Of a DNA stretch of 64,000 nucleotides, positions 8,144 to 18,655 are shown piece after piece; position 1 is the stretch's first letter; the number at the start of each line of letters is the position of its first letter. The translations under genes were made by a program, and so were the position numbers. Location of the stretch: the NCBI GenBank assembly GCA_020726505.1, contig JAHLEZ010000010.1, forward strand, positions 1,612,001-1,676,000. Direction: 5' to 3'. A model generated the notes under the pieces. The model was not told the DNA's origin. It made no database searches and saw only the letters and a program-made list of their open reading frames with translations. This DNA is from Leptodontidium sp. MPI-SDFR-AT-0119 (taxonomy: Eukaryota > Ascomycota > Leotiomycetes > Helotiales > Leptodontidiaceae).

Positions 8144-10537
8144 CTATCCACCTGGCTGATACGGCTCCACAAGTTGTGGATTTTTTGGGCGAGGAAATAG
8201 CCGAGGAAGCACTTGGGCTGTCTGCCCTCTTTCATCCCGCCACGCTCTTATTACTTGCGTTATAAGTGGTGTACCAAACCTTATTTTTATTGCGTCTGCA
8301 AAGAACCACCCGGGCTCTGCATCACCTGGTTTCCTTATTGCCAGCATCGTCACTGGTTGTTTCTGCACAGTCTTCCTTGTCATTTCCCCCGTCTGGACAT
8401 TCTTCTGGATTGGAAGGATCTGTCTCACACTTGCAATTGCCATCAGCTCTAGTTCCTCCCAATCATAACCTTGGAGTTCACTGATTCCTGACGGTACAAG
8501 CATATCTAAACCGCTGGTATCTGCTTCCTTATGGTCCGACCGGGCCTCCAATTCATACATGAATAACTGCAAGTTCTTGGGACTTGGACACGCCAGAAGA
8601 ATTCGGCGACCATTCCCAGCCCGGAATATCGCCACCATGTACTTATAGATGAATTTACCGGGATTTTCGCGATCTTCTGAAATAACATAACCCGGAGGCG
8701 GTGGGTCTGTTGCCAATCCTCTTGTTGCAAATGCGGTGGGGGCACCGGGAAATCCCGTGTCGGTTTGATTCTGGGTTGTTTGATTCTGGGTTGTTTGATT
8801 CTGGGTTGTTTGATTCTGAGTTGTTTGATTGTGGGTTGTTTGATTCTGGGTTGTTTGATTCTGAGTTGTTTGATTCGGGGTTGTTTGATTTTGGGTTGTT
8901 TGATTCGGGGTTTGAGTTCCGTTACCAAATGGACTCCAGGTCATTCCATCTTCGCTCTTGATTCCCAAACTCGAACCAGTTGGTAACAGGTTATTCTTCT
9001 CTAGGTACATGGCCATCAGTGATGCATCACAGTCAGGATATGGGCATTTGGTTGCAGCTCCATGCATTTCTATCCATCTCTCAAGGCATCGTCTTCCCGC
9101 CATATGACCACAGGCAATTACGACCGGGTATTCAAGGCCTTCCACGGGATCATCGACAGCGAGTGGCTTTTCACATCCCGTGCAGATAGCTTTATCAAGA
9201 GTCAACTCCTCGCGCAGTGCAGGTCTAAAAACATATGAGTTTCGGAATAGCGTAACGAATGGATTTGTGGACTCGGGCAGCACCTCGGGGAAAAAGTGAT
9301 CCGCAGTAGTATTTGCTCTGTGGCCTGCTAAGGCTATGATAAACGCTGTGGGCCATCCTTGGGGAATTGGAAAGTCGGTTGGTAAAGATGGATTCGGCGG
9401 AGGAGGGTTCCCTTGAGGTGGGGGCTGTTGAGGGGGTGGAGCGGGCTCATTAGGAGGAGGAGGAGGGTTTCCTTGAGGTGGAGGCTGTTGAGGGGGTGGA
9501 GCGGGCTCATTTGGGGGAGGAGGGTTTCCTTGAGGTGGGGGCTGTTGAGGGGGTGGAGCGGGCTCATTTGGGGGAGGAGGGTTTCCTTGAGGTGGGGGCT
9601 GTTGAGGGGGTGGAGCGGGCTCATTAGGAGGAGGAGGGTTTCCTTGAGGTGGGGGCTGTTGAGGGGGTGGAGCGGGCTCATTTGGGGGAGGAGGGTTCCC
9701 TTGAGGTGGGGGCTGTTGAGGGGGTGGAGCGGGCTCATTTGGGGGAGGAGGGTTTCCTTGAGGTGGAGGCTGTTGAGGGGGTGGAGCGGGCTCATTTGGA
9801 GGAGGAGGGTTCCCTTGAGGTGGGGGCTGTTGAGGGGGTGGAGCGGGCTCATTTGGGGGAGGAGGGTTTCCTTGAGGTGGAGGCTGTTGAGGGGGTGGAG
9901 CGGGCTCATTTGGGGGAGGAGGGTTCCCTTGAGGTGGTTGTTGAGGAGGTTGAGCGGTTCCTTGAGGAGCAGCACTTCCTTCAGTGGGTGGTGCAGGAGA
10001 ACCTTTGAAGAGCCCAAAGCCCCATTGACTTCTAGTAGCAGTTGGTGAAACAGCTTGCTTATTGACTTGAGGTCCTTGTACCGGTACATTCTCTTGGGGA
10101 GTCAAAGAATCTCTGCGATCACCCCCGAGGAATCTGCTCACTAGGCCCAAGGGGCCAGCTTGAGAGCCTGATAGCGAGCCTTGTCGTGAGCCTTGGAGCC
10201 CTTGCTGGGAGCCCTGGCGCCCTTGGAACAGTCCGAACGTGGTGGATCCTTTCTGAGAGCCTTGCTGGGAGCTTTGCTGAGAGCTAGAGTCTTGTTGAGA
10301 GCTTTGTACGGAGAGACCTTCGAAGAATTGCTGTCCTTTGGCTTGCTGGACCTTTTGGCTCGCACCTTGAGATGGGCCTGGCTGAGATGTTGACGAGCTA
10401 CTCTCGCCCAATTGACCAGGTGTATTTTTTACTTCGTCGCGCCTATTATGCCGGGCGGTTCGTGGTGAATCTGGCACATCAGCTTTTGGATCTTTGACCC
10501 CCCACCCTGCCAACCTTTTCGCCTCATTTTTCGACAT
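8144..10537 (-). CDS. RING-like protein with Pro/Gln and Asn/Gln/Thr repeats, 797 aa
   Basis: The single exon starts at the ATG at 10537 (MSKNEAKRL). The N-terminal 170 residues are Ser/Gln-rich (GSQQGLQGSRQ type). Residues ~205-385 are nine copies of a 19-residue Pro/Gln unit built on GNPPPPNEPAPPPQQ. A RING-like zinc site follows (ICTGCEKPL, ACGHMAGRRC, CPYPDC), then about eleven NQTTQ pentads, then a ~190-aa globular C-terminus. The cysteine spacing is not classical RING (five residues between His and the next Cys). The site is closely similar to the two RING-like sites of the protein at 12104. It may be an E3-like or scaffolding protein; activity is not provable. The repeats are DNA minisatellites and length-polymorphism is likely. 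Confidence 0.75.
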   Translation of the reverse strand: MSKNEAKRLAGWGVKDPKADVPDSPRTARHNRRDEVKNTPGQLGESSSSTSQPGPSQGASQKVQQAKGQQFFEGLSVQSSQQDSSSQQSSQQGSQKGSTTFGLFQGRQGSQQGLQGSRQGSLSGSQAGPLGLVSRFLGGDRRDSLTPQENVPVQGPQVNKQAVSPTATRSQWGFGLFKGSPAPPTEGSAAPQGTAQPPQQPPQGNPPPPNEPAPPPQQPPPQGNPPPPNEPAPPPQQPPPQGNPPPPNEPAPPPQQPPPQGNPPPPNEPAPPPQQPPPQGNPPPPNEPAPPPQQPPPQGNPPPPNEPAPPPQQPPPQGNPPPPNEPAPPPQQPPPQGNPPPPNEPAPPPQQPPPQGNPPPPPNEPAPPPQQPPPQGNPPPPNPSLPTDFPIPQGWPTAFIIALAGHRANTTADHFFPEVLPESTNPFVTLFRNSYVFRPALREELTLDKAICTGCEKPLAVDDPVEGLEYPVVIACGHMAGRRCLERWIEMHGAATKCPYPDCDASLMAMYLEKNNLLPTGSSLGIKSEDGMTWSPFGNGTQTPNQTTQNQTTPNQTTQNQTTQNQTTHNQTTQNQTTQNQTTQNQTTQNQTDTGFPGAPTAFATRGLATDPPPPGYVISEDRENPGKFIYKYMVAIFRAGNGRRILLACPSPKNLQLFMYELEARSDHKEADTSGLDMLVPSGISELQGYDWEELELMAIASVRQILPIQKNVQTGEMTRKTVQKQPVTMLAIRKPGDAEPGWFFADAIKIRFGTPLITQVIRAWRDERGQTAQVLPRLFPRPKNPQLVEPYQPGG
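8764..8912. repeat. 15-bp coding minisatellite (NQTTQ)
   Basis: About ten tandem units of TTTGATTCTGGGTTG with single-base variants. On the minus strand they encode the NQTTQ pentads of the RING-like protein. Confidence 0.85.
9410..9945. repeat. 57-bp coding minisatellite (Pro/Gln unit), nine copies
   Basis: Nine near-identical 57-bp units, recognisable by the recurring GCGGGCTCATT. They encode the 19-residue Pro/Gln unit. One unit has an extra GGA triplet, which keeps the frame. Long antisense frames over this region are artefacts of the repeat. Confidence 0.9.
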
Positions 10538-10845
10538 GTTATCAGTGCGAATTCCCGTAATACACTCTTGCAAAACGGCATGGAGAGGTACGAGAGGGGT
10601 TTAAGTATCTTTACATCAGTGTTGGATTGGAGAAATGAGCTTATTTACGGAAACGGCGATTATGACTCCAGATTCGGGCCGTCGTAGCTGGCAGTGTCAA
10701 AATCCGGATACAGGATCCGAGAAAAGGGAAAGATTTTCAACGAGATGCACTTATAATTTGATGTTCAAAACGATGTACATAGCTCAACAATCAAGTCACA
10801 GCCCTAAGTCGATGGTCGAGTCTGCATTTCGCGTCGCTACTCAAC
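10538..10845. other. Divergent promoter region
   Basis: This 308-bp stretch lies between the RING-like gene (minus) and the F-box gene (plus). No further gene or clear motif is seen. Confidence 0.5.
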
Positions 10846-11895
10846 ATGAACGTTCCACCCGAAATCCTCATAGCTATCGCTGCTGAGCTCTCTGCTCAAG
10901 ATTTGTCAAACTTCAGACTCACTTCACGGCAATTTGCACGAGCGGGGTTGCCACTTATCCCATGCCATGGACTTTCCATCTTGGACACTGCATACGATAT
11001 TGGAAAGATCTTGCAGCTACTACAAAGCTCGAGCATTCGGTACAATTTGAGATCACTACGAATTTACCACGCAGAATGGTCACCACCCGAAACCCACGGT
11101 GTTGCCAACGTACGCTTAAGCAGTGACCCAGAATCTGGTATCACGAAAATTAGCAGGCCTCACGAGGTATCCCAGGAACTGAATCACTTGTTTCAGAGTC
11201 TTCCAAATCTACAGGAAATTTGCATCTCAAGTGCATACAATCTCGTCTGGGACCAGCCCAGGAAATCAAGAAGGTTACATAGTGCCATCGAGTTCTGTCC
11301 GTATCCCTCAAACGAAGTATCGCACACTTTCGAGTCAGTAGTAGAAGCTTTGAGCCCTAGTCTGCTTGGGCTTAAGAGTCTCAGTATTCATGGTTACTTC
11401 AGTCCCGATTCAATCGTCATCAGAAACCCGCTGTTGCTTGCACACGTACAAGCCCTCGAGATCAAGGACTTCAGACTCAACAGAAACGAATTACAAATTG
11501 GTCAGTTCTTGAGCTATTTCCAGCACATTCAGAGTTTGTCTATTTCCTACAAAACTTGGGGTCCATGCACAAATACTCTGCAGTCGATCTACTGGCCATC
11601 ATTAAGTGTTTTGAAGATACATGGATTGTGGACCGCTGAGCAAGAGTTTCTTACTGTATATGAAACGCACTGCGCCAACTTGTCCGAAATCAGTTTTCAT
11701 AACTGCGCATTGACGGATGGCTCTTGGCGCAGTCTTTTCACTAAGCTCAGGAACTTGGGACAAGCTGTGCAGATAACAGCAAGTGGGGAATTGTATGGAA
11801 GAACAAGCGAGGGAACAATCGAAATGAATTTTACTGCATTGGAAAGTCTTGAGAATTTCATGAAGAACCCCAGATCAAGGTGGCCATTTAGTTAG
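10846..11895 (+). CDS. F-box protein, 349 aa
   Basis: A single exon opens with an F-box: MNVPPEILIAIAAEL, then LSAQDLSNFRLTSRQFARAG (residues 1-40). F-box proteins recruit substrates to SCF ubiquitin ligases through Skp1. The remaining ~300 residues show the loose leucine periodicity common in fungal F-box proteins (for example LLGLKSLSIHGYF, IQSLSISYKTW, LSVLKIHGLW), as in LRR-like solenoids. The gene sits between two RING-like genes, so three ubiquitin-flavoured genes are neighbours; a shared pathway is only an inference. Confidence 0.8.
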   Translation: MNVPPEILIAIAAELSAQDLSNFRLTSRQFARAGLPLIPCHGLSILDTAYDIGKILQLLQSSSIRYNLRSLRIYHAEWSPPETHGVANVRLSSDPESGITKISRPHEVSQELNHLFQSLPNLQEICISSAYNLVWDQPRKSRRLHSAIEFCPYPSNEVSHTFESVVEALSPSLLGLKSLSIHGYFSPDSIVIRNPLLLAHVQALEIKDFRLNRNELQIGQFLSYFQHIQSLSISYKTWGPCTNTLQSIYWPSLSVLKIHGLWTAEQEFLTVYETHCANLSEISFHNCALTDGSWRSLFTKLRNLGQAVQITASGELYGRTSEGTIEMNFTALESLENFMKNPRSRWPFS

Positions 11896-12034
11896 ATCCA
11901 TGCTAGTTGTCGAATCTCCAGATGGAGTAGCCAAATTTTGTTCTTAGAAACTAGAAACCAGAATCGGGTTTCGGTTACTGGGACGCTCGAACCCGATAGA
12001 ATCCAAACCCGAATTCCCGAATCAAGCGGAAGAG

Positions 12035-12045
12035 TATTTATAAAA
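12035..12045 (+). promoter_or_regulatory. TATA-like element
   Basis: TATTTATAAAA lies about 60 bp before the ATG at 12104. It is a plausible core promoter for the RING-Zn2Cys6 gene. Confidence 0.4.
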
Positions 12046-12103
12046 CCAAGTCATCTCCCTGCTGTGCTGTCTCGAGTGTACTCTTCAAACAGTCTTCAGC
12101 AAT

Positions 12104-13382
12104 ATGTCTAATGCATCATTCCCGTTGTCGCAACAACAGATAGAGCAATGTCCTTGGTTTGTGCCAGCAGCTTTTGAGGCATCGGGATGTTTCGGAGAAA
12201 CTCTGTACCTCAGCAAATGCTGGCTACTAAATGTTTACAGGGAGTTGGGTGTTGTTGCACCCGTTCTCCGCGAGGACTTTAAGGCTAAGGCTGCGCACGA
12301 CCGCATATGTGGTATATGTAAACAACCTCTGGCCGAAAATTTGCACAATGGCGAATTCGGCTATCCAGTTGCACTTCTCTGTGGCCATGTATTTGAACGT
12401 CGTTGTATCGAGCTAGGCATTGAAGCTGCAACTTTGTTGCGTTGTCCAATATGCGAGGATCCTCTAGGAAGAATGTCTCAGAGAATTTGCTATATGTTAA
12501 ATGCGGAAGCTATTCTGCACGGCAGATTTCACGAAGTCATAGAAAATCCACCTCGACAAGAAGCACCCCAGGATAGATTGGGAATCCAAGAACCTCGTCC
12601 TCAGGCACATACGAATACCCGGGTCCAAAGGTATAGAAATCTCGGCATCATAAAGCCGGCACTACCATCTCAATGTCATAGTATTGTCTGCACTCTTTGT
12701 ACTGACAGATACGAATCCCCAAACAAGGACGGCTTGATCGAATACCCAGTCATTCTTCCGTGTGGAGATACATTCGGTCGTGGGTGTCTTGAAGAAGCGA
12801 TAGGAACCCGTCCAGGCTTTCGATGCCCAACATGCCGGAATGCCATCTCGCAGATGTTCTTGGAGAGCTGCGAGTTGAGAGAATACCGACAACGAAAGAC
12901 ATCAACCTTGACTAGCGCCAGCCACCCACATGCTCAACGTAGCATTCCATTTGATGTTTCCTCAGAAATTATTGCCGGGGCCCATGCCATGGTTCCCGTC
13001 TCGCCTCTCGAGGTAACGAATTTCGGATTCGATGTTTCTGCACCGGGGTCGGCGGGACCGCAGGGACCTTTTGTTAACAGCTTTGTGAGTCCCACTGGAG
13101 TCACGAGGAAGCAATACGGTCCCAGGTCTAGGAATGGCTGTTATACTTGCAAGTGAGTCACCGTGGCTACGGAGAACCGAGATAGTTTGCTCATTCAATA
13201 ATAGAAATCGTAGAGTGAAGTGTGATGAAGGGCGCCCGGTATGCCGCGATTGCCACAGAATCGGCTATACGTGCACGTATCCCGTTCAAGCTCAAACCTC
13301 CAGGTCTAGGAACGGAATGCCGGCCCTCGCCGCCGCCTCCACTACAGCAACCTCCACTACAGCAACCTCCACTACAGCCTAG
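12104..13382 (+). CDS. Double RING-like protein fused to a C-terminal Zn2Cys6 domain, 408 aa
   Basis: Exons 12104-13152 and 13205-13382 are joined across a 52-bp intron (GTGAGT ... AATAG). Two RING-like sites come first: residues ~65-125 (ICGICKQPL, LCGHVFERRC, RCPICED) and ~195-260 (VCTLCTDRY, PCGDTFGRGC, RCPTCRN). The second has Asp in place of the His in CGH. Splicing then completes a canonical fungal Zn2Cys6 motif from both exons (C-x2-C-x6-C-x6-C-x2-C-x6-C, starting GCYTCKNRRVKC). It ends in Ala/Ser/Thr repeats. Zn2Cys6 DNA-binding domains normally lie at the N-terminus of transcription factors, so this order is unusual. The split of the Cys6 motif by the intron, at a phase that preserves every cysteine, argues for one gene. 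Confidence 0.75.
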
Positions 13383-14332
13383 ATCTCAATCCAAATTAGA
13401 ATAGTAAACGGGTAATGAGGGCAACTGTTTAAATCTATGTTAAGACTTGGGGATGTATTGCATAAAAGATAATTATACAAATGTTTACTTGGATGATTTT
13501 CCCCTACTTCTCTCTTTGCCTTATTGACTTGTGGTTGATGTAAACAATCCACAAGCGAGGCGACCCTTTTTTAGATCACGTGCTATTTATTCTGAATACT
13601 TGGATGCGTTCGTTGTACCTATATTTGGAGACGAAAGTCACGACGTACATACGGATGACCTCTCCGTATGTATACATTGACCTGTGTGCTAGCTAGCTAC
13701 CACGACCCCGAAAGTTCCTCTCTTCAATTGTATGTCTTTTTAATTGTCTTTAATAAAATGGTTTTAATATTGAGGTATTACATGCCTCAACTGAGGGGTG
13801 CCCTAGACTCCCCTCCCACCCCCCTTCGGCCTCTTTCGGGGGTTTGAAGTACTTCCTTCAGTGGGTACGAAGGTACAAAGGCAATTACTTCTAACTGGCC
13901 CCCATCAAAAAGTAAACAGTCCTGACATATAGTGCAGCCACTGGATGCAGGAAACACGTGCATTCTTTCGAACCAATTAAACGCTAGCGCTAAAAAGAGG
14001 CCCAAGAGCAAGATATGGAAACGCATACATATACGTCTTCTGGTAAGCGGGAAGGTGGGATTCCAAGAGCAGTATCAACTCCTGCGGCCTAAAGCAGATT
14101 AGATTCCAGAGAAAATCAGTAACCAGGATGTAGAGAAGAAGGCACTAACATGGAGCAACGAGAATGCATGGTCACTTTGGATGCAAGCCAAGGGCGCGTA
14201 GTTGGTGTTTGTGAACTGTGGTGCCAGCTTCTAGGATCTAGAAATTGAGATCCTGAAATTAAATGCCATTACCAAGGTGAACCACACCAACAAGGAACCT
14301 AAGTCACACAACGTTCCAAAGATTGACTAGGT
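13383..14332. other. Intergenic, contains one possible small gene
   Basis: No gene is secure apart from the weak candidate at 13787-14026. The left part is AT-rich with TATA-like words. No repeat stands out before 14333. Confidence 0.4.
13787..14026 (-). CDS. Possible small secreted or membrane protein, 79 aa
   Basis: The frame starts at the ATG at 14026 with a strong hydrophobic N-terminus (MRFHILLLGLFLALAF), followed by ASSGCTICQDC. The C-terminal 25 residues are Gly/Arg-rich low complexity. It could be a small secreted protein or the first exon of one. There is no paralogue or domain to support it. Confidence 0.3.
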   Translation of the reverse strand: MRFHILLLGLFLALAFNWFERMHVFPASSGCTICQDCLLFDGGQLEVIAFVPSYPLKEVLQTPERGRRGVGGESRAPLS

Positions 14333-14690
14333 GTAGACAAGGTATCGACGCCTTGCAGAGATAACTCGCTCGTCTGATCGAGTGACACATAAGATCAAAG
14401 GTTAACAAGGTACAGACAAGGTATCGACGCCTTGCAGAGATAACTCGCTCGTCTGATCGAGTGACACATAAGATCAAAGGTTAACAAGGTACAGACAAGG
14501 TATCAACGCCCTGCAGAATCACTTACCAGGTTTTGAGGACTTTGACATTGCTCCGTCTGACCGAGGTACACCACAAATTTCACAGTCTGACAGGGTATGA
14601 ACAAGGTATCAACGCCCTGCAGAACCACTTAAAACGGGTTTTGAGGACTTTGACATTGTAGACTAGGTATCAACGCCTTGCATACACTCC
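14333..14690. repeat. Tandem repeat array, about 79-bp period
   Basis: The word GACAAGGTATCGACGCC recurs at 14336, 14415 and 14494, giving 79-bp steps with near-identical units. Two diverged copies follow near 14599 and 14661, and the later pair shares GGTTTTGAGGACTTTGACATTG. Units are direct repeats with no constant spacer, so this is not a CRISPR array. Confidence 0.85.
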
Positions 14691-14937
14691 TGCCAATCAC
14701 TCTCGAAGGCCCCTTTCAAAGATGCATGGTTGCTGAAAGAGTTTTCCATATCGCAGAGCGGCACACAAGACACCAAAAACACCGCCATATTCAGATTCAC
14801 ATTTTGTCACGTAGAGCTAAGTAGCGTTTATAAACAATCAATTGAATTTCGGTTTGAGAGATACACATTTCTGGAAACTTGAAGTACTGAGAAACAACCA
14901 TAATCCAACTTCCCACCCGCATCCCCAAGAAAGGTCA

Positions 14938-15641
14938 TCACTGGAAAGACTTGAAAGCTGTCGGGGTTACTGGACTGAACATGGCCTTTGGACTGGTGGG
15001 GCGGGTTGGGACATCCGTCGCCAAGGTGTGGAGCACGGCTCGCTTCGCTGTGGATGATCCCAGAGGCAAGTCGGCTTTTCGTTTTGGTGGTGGAGGCATG
15101 GAAGTCTGCTCCATGGCCGAGACTTTGATGGGGGATGCTGGGGTGTATGGAGGCGGAGTGAGCACCGATGGATCGATCGTCGCAGAACAACCGCAGCCGT
15201 ACTTGACTTCCAACGGAGAAGTGTCTCCGTTCAGAGACCATCGGAAAGTATAGGGATTTTCCTTATGGGAACATCAACTTGCATTCTTCATTCAAGGACC
15301 GAGAAACTTACCCTGGGTGATGATGGCCAGTAACCTGAGACAGCTTTGCTGTTCACTGCTCGGCACAGCTTTTCATAATCCTTCTTGACCCACTGAAATC
15401 GTGCCTCGGCCAGTTGGAGCTGTGTCTGGAGAGTGGCTGCACGATAGAGAAGATCTCTGTTGCTCTTCTTCTCTCTCTCCAATGCCCCTGCAACGTTGAG
15501 CATGGTCTGGACGCTTGAGGTTGAATGCGGTGATTGGCTGGCAGAATGATCCGGGTAGATTTGCGAGTTGCCCTGCGGTAGATGCTTCAGCTGCCATGCC
15601 TGGAACTTTTCGGTATCGGACGTTTCCATGGGAAGAGACAT
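14938..15641 (-). CDS. Coiled-coil orphan protein, 217 aa
   Basis: Exons 15312-15641 and 14938-15261 are joined across a 50-bp intron (GTAAGT ... CATAAG). The N-terminal half contains a coiled coil (ALEREKKSNRDLLYRAATLQ to about residue 95). The second exon gives a Pro/Ser-rich tail with a basic patch (PPPPKRKADLP) that could be a nuclear signal. I recognise no family. The intron length and phase match neighbouring genes, which supports the join, although the acceptor is AAG rather than YAG. Confidence 0.6.
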
Positions 15642-16258
15642 TGTATCTGGTATGGGTGGAGACTATGATAGAAGAAACCAAAATTATTCTACTCAAATAT
15701 CTTTTAGAAAGTTGTCAGGGTGAATGTGAGAGCAAGACAACAGCTTTCTTTTATGTTCCTCTCATAATAACCAGTCTCACAACCCACGAAGTGACTCTAC
15801 CAAGAAGTTGAAAGCGATGAAGCTTACTCGGATACATGTTCCTGGATCCAGGTTTCTGTAACCCGTTTCCTGTCGTGTTGGTTCTGAAGGGCAGCCCCCA
15901 AACGCCACCAACAAACGCCACCAACAAACGTCGCAATTGGTGGCGCCAGGGATCAACTGAAGGCACCCAGATCTTTGCGCCACCATGATCCTGGTTGCAA
16001 CCATGAAGGTCTCCCTTGCTCAAACCTTGCATCTGATATGCTACTCGCGCCTTTCTCGTGCAGGCTGACATGGCATGAAGATAGTGTCAGCACGTTGGCC
16101 GGTATGGCAGGTATCTTAGATATGCGGGCAGGGAAAACTTTGAATTCGCTAACTACCTAATCTGGTACTACCGAGCTAAAACAGAAAACAGAGATCGCAA
16201 CCTGTATCCAACGAAAGCAAAAGTGCACACAGATAATCGACAAAAGACGAACCCTCAG
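15642..16258. other. Intergenic
   Basis: No supported gene. A short ACAAACG(C/T)CACCAAC-type direct repeat lies at about 15895-15930. Confidence 0.45.
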
Positions 16259-17468
16259 TTACATGGACATGGTAGTGCAAGGAGCGGAATGTTCGGAAGT
16301 GTAGGGAAGACCAGACAAGATAGTTGAGAGTAAAGTGCTCGTTGCAGTAGTGGAAGACCCCGTGGTTGTAATGACTGTACTCTGTGTTGATATTGGGAAC
16401 AGCGTGCTGGCCAGAATATTGGTCACGGTCGTGGAAACTCCCGTGGAGATAGTACTGAATGTTTGAGTAGAAACTGGAGATACCGTTGCGGCAGGCTGGG
16501 AAAGTCCCTTGGATACACTACTCAGGGTTTGGGTGGAAACTGCAGATCCTGTTGCAAGAGATTCGGCTTGGGCCGAGAATATTGTAGAAGTCTTTACATC
16601 TGTCACAGTCGTAGAGGAATCGGTGGAGATACTACTAATGGTTTGGGTAGAAATTGCAGAGTCTGTTGCTGTGGGCTCGGACTGGGCTGAGAACAATGTG
16701 TTGGTTTTAACATCAGTTACAGTTGTTGATGGTCCTGTGGAGACACTACTCAAAGTCTCAGTAGAAAACGCAGAACTTGACCACATCTGAGGAGCCTCTT
16801 TGGATCTGCCAAAAACAGTGCTACTGAAGGTGCTGGTTATAGTTGCCGAAGAGCCTGTTGATGTGGTTACGATCTGTTGAGTGGAGATAGGGACAGACGT
16901 GGCAATTCCAGAAGATGGATAAGCAGACAGCGTGTTCTGTGATGGCATTGGAACTGGGCAGGTGATTCGCCCAGATTGAGCTGGACTGATTGTGTCCGCG
17001 TTCTCTAGTCCGTTCGAAATGAAGGCCTGTGTACATGATGGTGTAGATTGATCGGCACATTGCCTGGTTCTCATTAGTTGCGAACAGAATGGACCTTGGA
17101 CAGAGGAATCTTGGTTACCATAGCACATATGCTATTCCGTTTGGAACGTCGGGAGGAACTGTGAATTCGGCCGATTGCGTGCCCATACAAGACAGCCTAT
17201 CGAGGCTAAAGCGGACTGGCAAAAAGTCGGGGTTGGTAAACGTTAAAGTCCCTACACATCTTTTCCCTTGAGGTGATAGAATGCTAAGCGCCCACCAGTA
17301 AGAATGTTATCCGATTGGTGTGACTCGGGCTACTTACTCTGCAGATACCACATCCCCCGGTCGCAGAGAGAGCCTGGGATTTGTCAAGCAGACAAGTGGA
17401 GGATGGCCAAGAGCAAAAGCAGTCTTGATGGCCAGCATCAAGCTAAACGAGAAGATCATAAGCTGCAT
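16259..17468 (-). CDS. Secreted Ser/Thr-rich cell-surface protein, 358 aa
   Basis: Three exons: 17338-17468, 17119-17259 and 16259-17063. The second intron (55 bp, GTAACC ... AACCAG) is secure because it joins AYVLW to QCADQSTPSC, a typical fungal secreted-protein motif. The first acceptor is less certain. Residues 1-20 are a signal peptide. Residues 25-120 form a Cys-containing globular domain with the FTVPPDVPNGIAYVLWQC signature seen in fungal extracellular proteins. The remaining ~235 residues are Ser/Thr repeats built on STQT(I/L)SS(V/I)S and TTVTDVKT, a likely O-glycosylated stalk. No GPI signal is obvious. It probably sits in the cell wall or is released. Confidence 0.7.
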
Positions 17469-17795
17469 GGTGTCGTTTAAGGTGGATGGTGTATGTATCT
17501 GGAGGAAAATGAAGCTCTCTGGGGTGCAGAGGCGCTTATTTATAGAAACAAGCGCTATCAGGCGCGTGGTAGCACATCATCAAAGACATGGTTCGAGGAG
17601 CAGCGATCACACCTACATAAACCTGGTTCCTGTTTCCCGAATCGTGTGTTCTAGATCCGAGGAAGTGCAGCAAAGAAGCTCTTCATTCGGATTATTAGAA
17701 GGCGAATATGTCCTCCTTTTCCTTCCATCCCAAGCTCAATTCGTACAGAAACCTGACCTCAGAGAGCCGCTCACACTACATTGCCCATTGCCGCC
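17469..17795. other. Divergent promoter region
   Basis: This lies between the Ser/Thr-rich gene (minus) and the next plus-strand gene. A TATTTATAG word near 17540 could serve the minus-strand gene. Nothing else is seen. Confidence 0.45.
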
Positions 17796-18655
17796 ATGAA
17801 TCACAGTCAATCGAGACGATACCAGCCTACGATGGACCAAGGCCAACCAATTGTCACAGGCTATGGAGCTCACGTGGCACCACGACCTATTACACCACCA
17901 TACCCACTTCATCATCATCCCATGCCTGAAGACAGAACGTCGAAGATAGCACGTCGTAACCAGCTCATCAACCAAACCAACCAGCTTAACATAGAACTAG
18001 AATCGGAAGACCTGGTCGCTGGACGGACTGCTACCCCTTACAATGGCAGACCTTTTGAGTCTCATACTGCTCCACATCAGCCATACGACGCAAGTCCGTA
18101 CATAGGGAATCCGGTGAACTCTATGAACTCGAACCAAACAGTTGATCCGTTCTACCAGAGTCTCGAGTCGCCGAGTGCACAGGTCCTTGGGGAAGCAACT
18201 GTGGAAGGAGACATCCTGCTCGAGCCGAAGCACATAGGACCTCAAACTACAGCAGCCCGCTCATCAGAAGACAGGAACTCCAGCTCTGCAACGCTGGCAT
18301 CTGAGTGTGGAAGGTATGGCTTTTACCAATGTCTCTCGAGGTGCGGGGCAAGCTGACAGTCACCAGCTCCGGCCGCGATCGCAACAACGAAGAGCATTGC
18401 CGGCTTTTCAAAGCACACGAGGAACTTCTGAGGACCATGAAAGAAACGGAGGAGCTTCGCAAGATCGAACTGCTAAGGCTGAATGCGAGGATTGAGGGGC
18501 TACAAACAAGTCTTATGTCAGCCTTGCACTCGGGTTTTGCAACATTCGTGCAGTCACAGCTCGGAGAGTTCAACATGTTAAAGGAGGAGATACACAATCT
18601 TCCCAACAGGATGACGAGGAATGACAGTAACAAGAGGGCAAGGCTTGCTGGGTGA
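17796..18655 (+). CDS. Orphan protein with C-terminal coiled coil, 268 aa
   Basis: Exons 17796-18313 and 18367-18655 are joined across a 53-bp intron (GTATGG ... CACCAG, with GCTGAC 12 nt before the end). The start ATG has a good context (GCCGCCATG). The first 170 residues are Pro/Gln/His/Asn-rich and probably disordered. The second exon is a helical coiled coil (CRLFKAHEELLRTMKETEEL to the end) with a basic C-terminus (NKRARLAG). I recognise no domain; it may be a structural or adaptor protein. Confidence 0.6.

Noticed and set aside
9334..10089. Long antisense and plus-strand frames over the Pro/Gln repeat
   Set aside because: They exist only because the 57-bp unit has no stop in several frames; the minus-strand RING-like frame explains the sequence.
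14333..14690. Possible CRISPR array
   Set aside because: Direct repeats with a 79-bp period have no constant repeat plus unique spacers, and the genome is eukaryotic.
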